A stretch of 64,000 nt of DNA from Pelargonium x hortorum (GCA_036897525.1 JAYMTJ010000003.1:62001-126000), one strand, 5' to 3'; positions 36,560 through 50,094 are shown, numbered from the stretch's first letter. Program-made: numbers and translations. Notes: generated by a model from the sequence alone, not told the origin.

Positions 36560-38571
36560 GATAACCTCTTTCTACTTATTTTATTAAGAGTAAGAACTCT
36601 GAACTTTTTTTTTTGTACTTTATTTTATTATCCTTGTTTGATAAAAATGTTACTACAAGTCGCTTAGAACTTAGGGATTAGAAACTAACTGGACTTCCTT
36701 TTCTGAATGAAAGCTCTTAAAGCATATAAGTAATAGGGTAGAGTAGTCAAAAGTGAGAGCGGGTTACCCCTCTAGGAAAAGACTTCTCTCGCTCATGTTG
36801 AAAAGTTAAGTTCTATATGATTGGGAGAGGCACAAAAAAGTACCCTTGACATTAACGCGGGATTTGGCCCCACTCTTAACCCTGGAAGTTTTACTAAATT
36901 TATTGGCTCTATAGTAAGGGATTTTTAGAAGTTGTAACCCAGTACTATTTACCTTAAAAAAGTAATAATAGAACTCTAACTACAAATTTGGACATCTTAG
37001 CGCACCTGATTATGAGGAACACTAGTAACTTGATAATTGACTCTTCGACGAAGCTGTACTCTCGAACTATCCGCGAAATTCTTGTCCTATTAGACTTCAC
37101 ACGAATTACCAAGTAAGATCGATGAATGAAAGCATTTAGTGTCTAGAAATCTGTTCTAATATCCTATATGTGAGCTCTACCTCATTACCTTCTCTAGGGT
37201 TCGTTTATAATGCTAGTAAATGTATAGGCTAAATCTCTAAAGTGATTCTCTATAAAGGGATCCTTCAATTAAATTCGTGAATTTGAGCCCCTTAACAGGC
37301 TAACCCCCAACCTAAGTGGGTATATTTCTCTTAGCTCTCCTTTTAGAATTTATATAAGGTTAGTAAAGCTAGAATGTATTACGCCTATAAATAATGCTAA
37401 ATTCTTTTCCAATAACATAACGGAACAAAAAGCAAAAGGTATAGGTTACTAAAAAAGTAGTTGTAATCTATGAAGTAATTCCTAGTAATCCTGGTAAAAA
37501 GATTGTATTAGATAAATATCCTAGAAATATACTAGAAGAAAGTCGAGTAGAATTCCTATAAAGTCCGTAAACGAACATATATAATTAAACTTACATTTGG
37601 TATTCCCAAACGAGCATTCTCCGCAGTAAATACTCAGCCCGGAGGTGGTAGCTAGAAGTACTACCGATAATCAATACTAGTCAAAAACCCCTTTTTGCAA
37701 AGCCTGGTTTTAGTATATTAAAAACCTAGTAATTAGGGGGTATTAAAACGCGTTATAGGTTACGAAAAGGGCCTTAGAATTTTTTGTTGATTTAGGAACA
37801 GCCTAGTATATTAGGATACTGTCATTTAGAAACCGGATTCGGTAAGAATTAAGTAATATATTAGGTATATATACGACGGATTTACCCCAAAAAGGATCCT
37901 TTTAGAGGGGCCAGAACATATTCTCTAGATCATTTTTTTCGTTAGAGCAAGCTTGTTGAGATATTTTCCATCTCATATTTCTCTTTGTAGCACTTTTGTG
38001 GTGTTACCTGTATGAAGTCTTTTTTTTAGATATACTGAATATAAGATAGAGAGTTGGGGAAGGGTCTACTATACAGTATGGGACTTGAACCCTTCTTTTG
38101 TCTTAGTAGCTATGTAGTATAAAGTAAAGGCTGTTTTCTTCCTGATCCGGTGAGCGAGCTGAGGGGTTTAAAGGAGTTTCGTAATATTAGTTAAGGAAGG
38201 GGGGCTAAAACGAGGAAGTTATAATAGGGCGTTTTCAATTCTTATTTATACGTTTCTATTTTTAGGAAGTTCTAGAAAAGGGTCTTAGTTTCTCCTGGAT
38301 CTTTGTAGGATTTCGAGTACAAGGTCAAGGGAGTTGGGGCGCTCATAAGTATAAGTTAGGAGTGTTTTCCCTAATAAATAAAAAGCCTTTCCTTTGTTAT
38401 TTGTTAGCTACTACCTAAAGTTAAAGTAGGGAACTTTTATGCGTGTTGTTAATCTTGCCTTTATTTATAAAAATATATATTCCGCTGATTCTAAAAAATA
38501 GTTGAGTAAAGATACACTGGGATTTTTTAGTCTAAACTAAAGAGTAAGTAAGGGATTCTCCTTACTATGCT
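36560..38571. other. Non-coding spacer
   Basis: No coding frame of note was seen. A minus-strand T-arm-like motif (gggacttgaaccc, near 38083) has no D-arm or acceptor at the right distance. No repeat was recognised. Confidence 0.5.
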
Positions 38572-38644
38572 GGGATTGTAGTTCAATCGGTTAGATCGCT
38601 GCCCTGTCAAGGCAGAAGTTGTGGGTTCGAAATCTACCCGTGTG
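38572..38644 (+). pseudogene. trnD: tRNA-Asp (GUC) copy with lost acceptor pairing
   Basis: The first two thirds match the tRNA at 10588-10661 closely: acceptor 5' strand GGGATTG, GTTCAATCGGTTAGA, and anticodon stem CTGCC/GGCAG. The loop is CTGTCAA, giving the normal Asp anticodon GTC at 38606-38608. Both copies share the T-A pair at 28/42 that differs from the remembered plastid gene, so they descend from one copy already in this lineage. The T-stem GTGGG/TCTAC needs wobble pairs, the D-stem has one mismatch, and the 3' acceptor strand (about 38638-38644, ccgtgtg) cannot pair with GGGATTG. It is probably a pseudogene unless the 3' part is repaired after transcription. Confidence 0.75.
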
Positions 38645-41600
38645 TTAGAGTGGAATTTAAAGAAGGAAACAATCTACAAGTTTAAGTGAACCTCAGAAAT
38701 CAAACGAGTTGTCCTAAGATTGATTCATTATGAAACTGATAAAAATCTATGAGTCTAAATTGAGTCTATTTAAAACCTAGGCAATTCGCATAAATTGTCT
38801 ATTAGTCGACATCTTTCATTCAACAAGGGTCAAACAGAAAAGAGAATGATGACAAACCTTGGGTTCAAATCCATAAGTGTTAAGTTTTCTTACTAGTGTA
38901 AAGATCTGAGTTCCTTTCAATGAATTCTAGTCAAAGAATTCATTTCTACTTCAAAACATTAAAGGATTAGAGAAAGAGTCAACGTTTTTGTAATTAAGTC
39001 CTTGTAGTCAAATAGTCAAAAGATAGGAACTTATAAGTATAAACATTTCAGCAGAGTAAGTAGTCTAACAAGTCAGTCAATCCGGTAGTTCAGTTCACAA
39101 AAATTTGAATGAGCAGTCGTAGGAGCGGATTTCTTAGAGAAGATAACACACAAGCCAAAAGCCATAACGGACACGGGTTCAAAGCCTTAAAGTCGCAGGT
39201 TCATGAAGTAGAGAAGGACTAATACAAGTCTTTTGGGCTTGAGTTATAAGGATGAAAGAGAACCCTTTTAAGTTTAAGGGAGTGAAAAAAGAGAAGAGAA
39301 TCTTATTTCTCGGAATTGATTGGGAAAATAAGAGTCGGAGCTATCTATGAAGCTCTAAGTCGAAGGCTCCTCAGCCCTTATAATCCCTTTCTTTATCCAG
39401 GTCAGAACATATGAGTCAAAACGCACTGAAGTTAGTTTTGACAAAAGATCTAAGTATCTGTTATGTAAATAATCCAAGAGTTTTTGATTTTCTTCTCCAT
39501 ATCAGGGGCTGGTGGTACCAGAGCAAACGGCCTTTTCTTTCAGATTAAAAAAAGCTTTTATTAAAAAAATTCAATCAAGGCGGCATGAACCACATCTTAT
39601 GCTTTATATAATAATTCTGTTAGACTCTATATTAAGGGCCTCTTCTTGAATAGTTTTATTCATACCAATCTCATATGGAGAGTGGGGTATCCTTATATAA
39701 CTAGCATACCTTTAATTCTAAGTATTATACCACATGCCCTTGTTTACTAATAACTCGGGCAATCTTGAACAAGTAGTATATACGACTTAGGATACAGAGT
39801 TCAATACTTAAATATACTAAGATTTTAGGTACGAGACAAATACTATAAAGAGCTAAGAATGAGGAAACTTAGCAGTAAAATAAAACAATTTCATAATAAC
39901 GTTTGTAAAGCAAGGTCATAGCACGGCATGTACAAAAAAGAGTCTTTTTTTAATACTTTAAAGTTCCTGCGTACCTTCTTTCTTACCTAAAAACCTGAGA
40001 CTTTCTAAACATCAACAAGCTGTCGATAAAGCTTTTCTATGATAATATACCTAATTCTTGGTATAATCTAGTTTAGAGATTAATATTCAGATCAGAATAG
40101 TCTGGAGAACGCAAACTTTTCTCCTTTTCCTCGGTTGTAGTATTGAAGATTCGTTATTCTTCCCCCCAAATCCTTAGTGCTTTTTCCTTATCTTATTACT
40201 GTTAAAGTAAGAAAGAGAATTAACTTAGCTAAGTTTGGTGTAAAATCCTCGTATAAATATTACTTAAAAGCATGCTTTGATTCGACAGCTGTTTCTTAGA
40301 AATGGATCGTTAAACATCCAATAAAAGGCATTTCTTTTTTTCGGTAAGACCGATTGAAATAGCAGAATATACGCCCATATAAATGCAAATAAACTGAAGT
40401 TAGAGACTAGGGCTTTTCTAAGCCAAGTTTTGTAACATTCGTTTTATGACCAAAACAGACAGAAAAAACGAACCTCCTTGTGCAAATTCGTGTAATGCCG
40501 TAAACCAAAAAAAATTCATTAAATTAAGAAAGAATAGTTATCTCCTTAATAGCAGAGACTTCTATAAAATGTGGGTATAGCGAATCGAATTACATTCCAT
40601 CAAAACCAAAATCTTTAAGAGTCAAGGGTTAAAATACCCGAATTGCAGGATTTTTTTCTTATCTGGTTTATATAGTTAGTGAAAGCTAAGCTGATAACAA
40701 AATGAAATGCATTCTTCAAGGATCCATTAATATATCATAACTAAATGATAGTGATTTGAATTCTTAATAAAAACTCCGAGACGGAAGATGTGTAAACAAG
40801 TACCAGGCATCCCTTACCTTATATGACGGGTTCTAAGCACGTAATATTAAGTTAATGCCTTTTCAATTTCGATTAAGCTGGAAATACCGATAAGTTCAAA
40901 AGGTTTACCAGTAGATCCTGGTTAAATATTATAATGTATAAAGTAGGAGCCCATAGGAAGGTCCTGTTTAATAAGGTATTCCCTCTCAAGAAGAGTCTAG
41001 CTAATCTTGCTTGTTCTAGGTAAAGCTGAAATTATTAAGCTAATATGAGTCTCCAAATTCTTAATTGTTAGCTAACCTATTTTCTTAAACAGTTAGGCAT
41101 TAAGAGTATCCAGGTTCCGAAGAGCTAGTGTACTGATTGTACAGGCAAGTTGTCTAGAGTTCTTTTTCTTTATCTAATTCCTTTGTAATAAACTGTTCAA
41201 AAGAATATCTATACTAACCTTTTCAAATTGTTTAAAAAAATCATTAATAAAAATGAATTTGTAGGAGTCCTCTCTAATGGGATTGGGGAAGCTTCTGTCT
41301 CAACTGTGCGTTGTGCTTATAACTATATATGTAGTTATTGACCTTACACTCTTTACATTTAAGTATCATTAAAGTAAAGAGTACATCTCATCAAATGTGC
41401 TAAAAATCTGATAGAAGACGTTGTATAGTATACCGTAACAAATTCCAGTTATCAAAAAGGGGTGTCATTCGGATTTGTGTATTCTATAAAAAAAGAAAGC
41501 TTTTTTTATAAGTTCAATTTCTAGCTAATTTCAAAGTTGGGGCATACAGCAAGCAGGCTACAGTAAAAACTTCTTAGAGTAGCAGTTTATTTAAAAAACC

Positions 41601-42029
41601 CTTAAAAAGACCTTTATAGGAGAAATTCTTGTTATAAAGTAATAGTTGCACAAGGCTAGACTAAAAGGAAGTGCTTTAATGTTGTTCAATAGCACGAGTT
41701 TCCACAATTATATAGACCTTAAAAAGAAATCGTTAAGACAGGGTGTGGATAGGCCTAGAAAATAACATCTTAGAATTTTCCTTCTATGAGGGAGGATCTA
41801 AGGAAAGCTTGTAACGTAATGGAAAGTCGCGGACTAATGGTGCAGTAATATAGAAGAAAGCCTTAAGTTTTCTTTGCACTAAATAAAGTGCATTCCTATT
41901 TTTTTAAGAGAAAGGCCTTTTGGTATGCAATGGGCAATGAGGAGTTCCTTGCTATAACAAAAAAGTACACTCTTTTTGAGTTGTACCCGTGGGATTGTTA
42001 ACTTACTTATTGATTGACAGACTTCATTT
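38645..42029. other. Non-coding spacer with scattered T-arm-like motifs
   Basis: Just after the tRNA-Asp copy, T-arm-like phrases recur on the plus strand: gggttcaaatcc at 38861-38872, acgggttcaaagcc near 39173, and gtcgcaggttcatg near 39192. None can be folded into a tRNA. The stretch may be a decayed tRNA cluster. From 39.2 to 42.0 kb I saw nothing beyond AT-rich spacer. Confidence 0.4.
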
Positions 42030-42560
42030 TGAATGGCCGAGCCCACCTCTACGTTTTTTACTGGGATTCCATTAGCTAGCTCAGGACTATTAGCTACAAA
42101 GCTCGCTCAACACCAAAGCTTAAGAGAATAAAGGCACAAGCAAAAGAACTCAAATGGACTTCGACTGCTAGAGATTGCTTTGGCCTTCATGCCTAGATAG
42201 ATCTGCTTTTAGCTACACGGACTTGGCTGCTATCCAGAACAGAGTACAAAGTAAGGATTCTCTTATATAAAGTTCAGTGCTCCTCCCTCGAACGTAGGAA
42301 CACTTGCTCCATCAGATTCACCTTCTTCCTAAGCATTAAAGAGCTCGCCAAACACAGAATCCGAAAGAAGATAATCTGGTTTATGTAACTCCTTTCGCTC
42401 GGAAAAGAGTACAATGCTCAGGATGATTAACCCACTGAGGGGATGGGGCTCTTCTTGCTCTGGCTTCCTCGTGCTGCTACTATGGCTTTAGGGCTCTGGC
42501 TCCTGCTACATACAGATACAGATATTGCTTTGGTATGCTATCAAAACCAAGAAAAGAGTA
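42030..42560. other. GC-rich island (about 40-57 percent GC)
   Basis: Hand counts per 60-base line are 28, 31, 27, 24, 34 and 26 G+C, far above the surrounding level. The phrase 'agagtacaa' recurs at about 42242, 42407 and 42555, so the block carries internal repeats. No coding frame or RNA gene was recognised. The composition matches ordinary angiosperm mitochondrial spacer, suggesting a recently acquired or less decayed segment. Confidence 0.5.
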
Positions 42561-42739
42561 CAATTTGGTTTTCTTTGTCACTTTTTATGTGTTGTCATTT
42601 CATTTGAAGCTAGGAGCCTTCCTTTACTAATATAGAACTCAGTCTAAACTTAAATAAATACCGAATTTTAGCAGGCATTTTTGAAATACTGAGGAGAACT
42701 CTTTTTTAAGGTAATGATATCCCTTTTTATTAACTATAA

Positions 42740-45080
42740 TAGGTTTCCAAGGTAACATAAAAACAACTCCTTAACTTTTCTTCTTTACTGTGTTACTCTT
42801 CATTTCATAGCTTTGTTACTCTTATTCCTCTAGCCCCTACCTATACTCCTACTCTACTCTTCTTGATAGCCTGACCCCCAGCCTTCTACTTCATACCCAG
42901 ACTCTTCATCATGTTTATACCTGTAGCCCTTTCATGGATGCCTTATCCCCTAAAAGTCCCTCCTTTATACCATATAAGTGGAACCCTATATTGTCTTTTA
43001 ATTCGATTCCTTTCTTGTTTAGAACCTACCGAATCCCAACTAAAGGAACTCTCTGCGCCCTATCTAACAGATCAATAGAAGTCAATTATGGTATAAATAC
43101 TAAGAAATCATTGGAAACTTAGTAAGTATTAACTAACAGTCTGAGTAAGTTCTTTTCTTCCTTCGATCTCTAATAACCACTTGCGGCTAATGGGAAGTCC
43201 AAAGCTCTCTCTTCTTCCCTTAACCCAAGTCTTCTTACTTGAATGTCAAATAGCAAATGCATGTCCAACTCTCAGTAGCTGATTTATAAAAGAAACTCTT
43301 TAACTAAGATCTATTAACTTCCTATTTACTCTAATAAGTTATTACTTTAACACCCAAACCTATAAACCATCACTAGCATGTCAATCCAAGGCCAAGGGAA
43401 GTTGGTGATAGCTGTCCTTTGAACTAGATGCCTCTTAGAATTTCTTGACTTATAGAATTTCATGTCTAAGCTGATCAGGAATAACAGAATACGGATTCTA
43501 TTCCTAACTTAAGGTTTTGTGTATGATCCTCAAAGTTACTAAACTTAAGGGTGCCCAACTCGAAATTGAAGGATTTCTTACTCTTTCTTATCCTAGTTTA
43601 TATTCCTTATCAGTCGAATGCCTGCCTTACTTGAATCCACTAGCTCTTTACTAAGAAGGAACATGTTGAACACCGCCCTCGGCTATTTAATGCTTCTTCT
43701 TAGTCAGTGCTTGCTCTTGACTTGCTTCCATGCCCAGCGAGCCGCACTGGACTGACTTTTATTGGTATTGGCTTTTAAGGTATTCCTCACTTTCACGGGT
43801 TAGAATAGAAGGCAACCTTTAGGTTGAAGGTTTAATACCTACACGTTAGAAGCACACCAAGTTTGGGAGTACAAACCTTAATTGATTGGGAGTACATCTT
43901 TATTATTTTAGGAGGTTAACGCTTAAAAAAAAAGGTATTTTGTAATGTAATATGCACACTATTTGAAAAGTTACACAGTAGGGCAAGCTCTTAGCTTAGT
44001 CCAATTCTTGGTCAAAAAACAAAAAAGTCTCTTTGTCGGTATTTGGACGAACTCGTCGCTTTAACATCATTCCCCGATATTAAAATTCCCCCAAAAAGCC
44101 CTCTCAACCTTCCCAAAAGAACCCAAGCAAGGACGACTATGAAATCGGAGGTGAAACAATATAGATAGTAAGGACAATATTATATACCAAAGAGACTATA
44201 TGCTTTCTGTCTCTTTACACTACCTTTGAAATGAAACTTGTCCATGATCTATCCACCATTACCTCGGAAGCTTCAGATACATCTAAGAAGAAGCAAACTT
44301 ATCCTACGACTCTCTCTGATTTAAGTAAGAGGGGGATCCGGAAATACCCCTGCTTAAGTGCTTAAGAGACATTTCTAGTTAAAACAATCGCAATTGTGAT
44401 GTATGCCGTTGGTTCTATTTTAGTTTTTCTGTGTTGTGTATGGATACCTTTCAACATTATTTATAGCTTTGAACTCATTTATTGTATTGTAAGAGTCTGA
44501 CCCTCTAAAAATGACAAAAGAGCTTTCTTCCGTATCATTTGGAATCATCGTTTGTATGTATTATTGTTAGCAGAATACCACAGTTAGAACCTATCCATAG
44601 TCTCAGTTTTCAGTTTCTAAGCTTCAATTGGACCCTCTATACTTGTATCAGAACAGCGTCTATTCCTTTGCGAGATGCAGCCCTCTTAGTTCTTAGAAAT
44701 ACCTCAACTTTCCTTTCTTCTGTATAATACCTCTTCATAGTCCTTGTGAAAGCTCTTCTAGATAAGTAAACTGGCTACTTACTTATTCTACTCTATTCAT
44801 GTCAATATAGGAATCCAGATAAAACCTTGCCTACGTTCAGTTCTCACTATCCTTTGCACCTATTCTCTACTCTTGCTTGACCCTTGTAATAGATATTCCA
44901 TGCTTTCTTTATTCTTGCATTGCCTAAGTTCTTGCAGGTTACCTTGAATCGGTTCCTTGCAAGTGCCTTGCGTTAGCTTAAGACCTGTAACAGATCACTC
45001 TAGCCTTTCAACTAAGTATGTTCTTCTTCGCTAGCATGTGTCTGTACTTGTACTTTTCGGTATTTTCTTGAGCTTACTAT
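42740..45080. other. Cytosine-rich non-coding stretch
   Basis: The plus strand is clearly C over G in sampled lines (for example 19 C to 6 G at 44821-44880). Phrases such as 'tactcttattcctctagccc' resemble the cytosine-rich module of R1, but no copy can be aligned with confidence. No gene was seen. The second copy of the 19-nt hairpin motif lies at 43810-43828. Confidence 0.4.
43810..43828. repeat. 19-nt hairpin motif, copy 2 of 2
   Basis: Identical to 17413-17431 and in the same orientation, with the same CAACC-TTTA-GGTTG stem-loop. Confidence 0.8.
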
Positions 45081-45359
45081 ACTTGCCGATTGTCTAAGTT
45101 CTTCTGGGATAGAGAGTGCTTTTACCAAGGTCTTAATCCAAACGGGTCCCTTTCGGGATTTTACTTCACTTCCTTATACTCAATTGTACTAATTCTGGCT
45201 TTTGGCAAGAGATTCTATTACCATTTTCCTTTGGAGTTGTTGTCAAGGCTGGTAGGTATAGAACTAATACTAAAGGAAGTTCCAATCATATTAATAAGTT
45301 ATTATACTATAAGAATTGCAGCTCACACTGAGGCTCGGTTCTTGTTAGCAGTTGCTTGA

Positions 45360-46960
45360 AAGCTAGTGAAAGACAGTGCAGTATTATAATCCTAGCTTGA
45401 CAGCTCTTTGCTAAAAAAAAGGAGTTCTACAGATAATTGTATTAGAATTCACTGACTTTGGAATAGGATTAGGATTAGGAAAGCAGCTTAGGATAGGAGG
45501 TCTCTGTACTCATAGATACATGAATTTGTAAAGCTAGGAACTGATAGGTATTAGTTGTTCAGTTGTTGAAACCTTGACAAGGAGGATTGATTCTAAGAAT
45601 TGTTGCTATTTCTGGAAGGAAGTAAAGCTAAAGTTCAGATAACTGATAATGGAATTCCAGGAGCTAATGGAAGCCAAGTCAAGTGTAGCTTATGGATTTA
45701 GGATAACTTCTAATGGGATAACAGGCTAATTAATAAAGAATTGTGGCTTAAGTAGGAAGAAGGTATTGCACTGATTCTAGTTCTTTGTAAACCCGTGAAC
45801 TGGAGTTAATTACTTCTAAGAATCTAAGAAAATGAGTTCCTTTTGTGAATATTTAAGCACATAAACTTGATTTACCAAGGAAAAGAATTGTTCTAACCTA
45901 TCAATTTCGGTACTTTTTTTGTTGTTGTACCTATTCAGTTCTAAATCCTTTTCATGTTTAAAAAGGAATAACCAGCTTTACAAATTGACACTTTCTTGAA
46001 CCGAATTACATGGAAATCCTATAAACCCTACCTCTTGATCTTAATCTTTGGAGGAGAATGCATCTCTACTTGGAAGTGAAGGAGAACATCTTTCTTTGTA
46101 ACAGGAGTTTCCTTATATGACTATGATGATATTGCATGAGTCTATATATTTATTGCATTGCTTTTTTTCCCAAGGAAAAACTTATTCATTTCCAGAACCA
46201 GATAGATAATTGTTGCTATTTGGATTGAGCTATTTATATTGTGTAGATTCCTAATAATTCTAATTCCTGTGTTATTGGAAAGCTAGGACTTTAACTGTCT
46301 AAGAAAGAACATGAATAACACAGTCTCTGTAATAACTATTTGGGACCTTAGATTAGAGATTCCGGGAATTGTATTCTTGAGAATTTGTATTTGTATTCCT
46401 TTGAGTTTAAATATATGAACAAAGATCTTCATGGTTGGGAGTTTCTAATCGAATAGAAAATAGAATATCCGGGAAAACCAATGGATTTAGGATAACAGAT
46501 TCTGATTCTCTAACAGTTTAGGATAGATACATATAGTACTATTCCGATCTAAGTGTATTGACATAAAGGAGAAGCTTCAAGTAAACTACCCTTGTATCTT
46601 AAGCAGTGTAAACTGGTAGTATTAAATATTTGTATTCCAGGTTTTGGATAGATAGGACTTAATGCTTTGGACATGAACAATGTAACCAGGCATTTCAAAT
46701 AGACAATTAGAGAGTTAATACTTCTAGAATAGGAAGTGAAAAAAAAAAGCTAGTTTGTATAGCAGATTATTAAACGAATTTCTCTTGTATTCTGTATTTG
46801 TATTGCAAGGTCTTTCTTTATTTGAGATACTTTGAGATAGTTTAGGAAAGAAAGATTCTTGTGTTGTATTCTTGAGGGGACTGTCCAAGTGTAGCTATAT
46901 CTTAGCACTCTTTTGTCTACCAGTGGATATAGGAATCCTGATTCTTCTGAGATTCATTCT
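45360..46960. other. G-over-C non-coding stretch with internal repeats
   Basis: Skew is reversed relative to the stretch on its left (15 G to 8 C at 45481-45540). Phrases recur inside it: 'tatttgtattcc' at about 46390 and 46629 (with 'tatttgtattgc' at 46795), and 'ttgtattcttgag' at about 46371 and 46864. The wording resembles 61.1-61.3 kb (aacagattct, cttaggat). No coding frame or RNA fold was recognised. Confidence 0.4.
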
Positions 46961-49900
46961 AACTAGAAATAAATCCTCCTCTAACTTAACAGAAAAGGGA
47001 GTCAATTTTCCAGCATTAATCGAGTAACAAATCCAACAGGAAGTTAAAAGTCCTTAGATTCCAAATTTAAGTACTAGGGCAGACCCGTATTCCCCCTCAA
47101 TCAAGGGATTTTATAAATACCCAACAAGATCGAATGAGAATTGAAGATAAAAACTGTTTTGTAAGCTTTTTTAGTAAACAATAAATATATATCTTAAGTG
47201 ATTGCATCTAATTTAAACTTAAGAAAGCGGGTCTTTAAGAGCCTTTACATACGCGAAAAAACCTAGTTTCTATACCTTACCTTGGATTCTGTGGTTGTAC
47301 TTTTTTAAGGGAGATTCCCTATATATAAATTTTAGGATACGCGGGGGTTCCTTTTGGTCTTTATTACGAATATGCAGTTATTCCTGACGTTAGCAGAAAA
47401 ATCGGTACTAAATTAGTATTACCATAAATGCTGGAAATTAACTTGAGTTACTTCAAAATATACAACCTCTAGAGAACTTTTACGCATTTATTAATTTACA
47501 GTGGTAACCCCCCTTAAGTTTCAGTTTCACCCAGCTGTAAGGAAATGAGAGCCCCTTTGGAATACGAACTAAACAAGCAAGGATGTACCGGCTACTACTA
47601 AAGCTAAAGAATATGGTACAAACTAGGAATAACTCCTAACAAGGCAGGAATCCTTGGAATAAAGTAGATAGCAAAAAAGCCTATAAATAAAAAGATCCTC
47701 CTAGAGAAAGCTAGAGAAAGAAACCCCCTTTTTGTCGATTACTTTTCTTACAGTCTCTATTAAAGAGAGTGCCTTCTTAAAGAAGTTCTATCCCCCCTTC
47801 AGTAAATAAAAACAGAGATCTCTTTCCGCCCTTATTCCCGGGAAATTCCTTAGGCCGACCCCTTTTTGAATCCCCGAGGAACCCCGCTTGTAAATAGAAA
47901 AAGTATACTTAGTTAGTATTAGCCTTAATAACAGCATTTTAGTGAATACACGCTTAGAGGTGGGACTTCTCAAGGATTGGTATCGTATCGGAATTTGCAG
48001 AAGAAAACTCTAGCGGAAAGACTGGGTCATTAAAGTCTAATTTATATAAGTTAAGTACGGGTCTAGTCTAGCTTTTTTTTATATCTCTCAGTTGTCAAAA
48101 GAAGCCCTTTTTTAAATAAGTATAAGTATTTGAGGAGGGATTCTTACTTACTTTTATTGTTTATAAATTCTCCAGTTAAAGTGGAATTGCCCTCTTGTAG
48201 TATCTCTCTTTGACATGCAGCTTTCACGAGTTAGATTAAACTTCCCATTATATAGAAATCTTTGACAGCTTTTCTTCCTTTTTGGTAGTACAGCTTGAGG
48301 ATAGGCCTTAGAAAAAAAACCATGTACATTTTATTTTAATTCTATATTGATAGTTGATATGGAAAAGAAAAGTCCGCAGATTAGCTGAAAACTATAGAGG
48401 ACTCTCCCGCAAATATTTTTTGGACTTTTATAAAGAAAAAAATCTGAAACATATATATATGGAAATTTTGTTAACCTTAATTTAGGAATCTTTTTGCTTT
48501 TTATTCCAATTTTCGGCAGGCAGAGTTCTGAGTTGCTTACTGAAAAGGCACAGGTTCCCATTAGATAGGATAGGAGAATTCCATATTTATCTACCCGTAA
48601 ATTCCTGACTAAGAAATCTTCTAATCTAACTCAACTTTGTAAACAAACTTCAGGGCCCCTTTTTTTTACTAAGTATGGGTATCCAGGGAGAATCGCGGAA
48701 AGAGCATACTTAAAATAAGTAAAGTACTTTTCCTTAACTTGAATATCAGGGGTTTAGAAACCAAATCGAATACTTCAATGCAGTAACTTCTAAGAACAGC
48801 CGCGTCTAGGATAAATCCCTAATAACTTGTTTTTTATTTATACAGAGTTAAACTTGGCGCCTCTTATACTTCTTATACTGAAGAACATAGAAAAAGATAG
48901 TAGCAGCACTCTAACCTGGCAGCTAGACTCATAATTAAGAAAGATCTAGGTCTGAAAGGTAGGCATAATTCTGAAGAGAGAGTAAGAAAAGTGTCAAATA
49001 ATGAGAACTGAGGATAGGTTGTTTTACTTTTACAAGAGAAAGGAGTCTAAGTTATCTAACTTTTTGTTTAAGGATTTCAAGTTAATAAAAGGTCTAGTAA
49101 GCGAGGAGTTTTCCCTATCAATCTAAGAAAGATTGCCTTCTGTTAGTTTAGATAAGAGTTCTAAAGCCCAAGTTTTTTGATGAAAATTAGGAAGTAATAT
49201 AAAGTAAATCCTAAAGCCCTGTATACTAGGGTGGTTGAGAATTGTTGCGTTAGAGTTTTCGCTGATTGGGGTAGTTATAATTACAGGTTTTCATGAACAA
49301 AGTAGAATAAACTGAGTAACTAAGTCAGGAGACATATGTCCCTTAAAATTTAGGAGAAGCTAGGCTATTGGAATTCCTAAGGTTCTGCTCTCTTGAAGTC
49401 TAAATTGAAGGCTAAGGAGTACCCTTTGCTGGCTGGCTTGTCAGGCTTAGTAAGTTCTAATAAGTGTAGTAATTCTCAGTCACAAGGAATTTAAGGCTTA
49501 TAAAAAAGGGTTTTACTCTTGTTCTGCCGGGGTAAAAATAGAAAAGGGAGTATAGGAAATAGGTTGGCTTGTTTCCTAATGTTTCTGGTTTTTTTTTTCA
49601 ATTCCGGTTTTAGAGAATATAAAGAATGTGGAAGTCTGTTTTCCTGTATCTCTAACAAGTATAAAGTTAATCTAAAACATAAAGGAAAGTTCATTAGATA
49701 GATAGCAAGCAGCTTTTATAGCCCGTAGCTTTCAGAACTATTAACAACTAGGAAAAGGCTCCTTAGAAAGACCTTTGAAGAACTGGAGGAATTTCGTACA
49801 GCAGAGGATTAAGAAACAGGTGCTAACCTAAGGAAATTGATTAACAAAGAGCTTTCTTCTTCCTTGGAAAAAAATTTTTAGGTATAAAAGGCTTTTCCTT

Positions 49901-50094
49901 CACGATCCAGTTAACCGAAGTGGAATTCTTAAGAAGGGATTCCGTTGTAGGTCCTAACAAAGGAGTACCTAGCAATATGTAAAGATCCTAAACTTGTCCT
50001 TATTGAAAAGTCTCTCACTTAAACTTAAAATAAGTCTTTCTTTTTGTAGCTTTAGTAAAGTCAAAAATCCTTGATAAAACATAAGCGGATAAAC
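46961..50094. other. Non-coding spacer
   Basis: No gene was seen; open frames do not exceed 76 codons. A perfect 10-bp tandem duplication (ctagagaaag twice) lies at 47701-47720. Confidence 0.5.
47701..47720. repeat. Perfect 10-bp tandem duplication
   Basis: ctagagaaag occurs twice head to tail without mismatch. Confidence 0.95.

Noticed and set aside
39511-39524. ggtaccagagc resembles the initiator-tRNA primer-binding site of plant LTR retroelements
   Set aside because: No terminal repeats, target duplication or element-like coding remnants flank it. A near match of this length is expected by chance.
45090-45359. 89-codon hydrophobic plus-strand frame with non-ATG start
   Set aside because: Within chance length; hydrophobicity follows from T-rich codons; no family motif.
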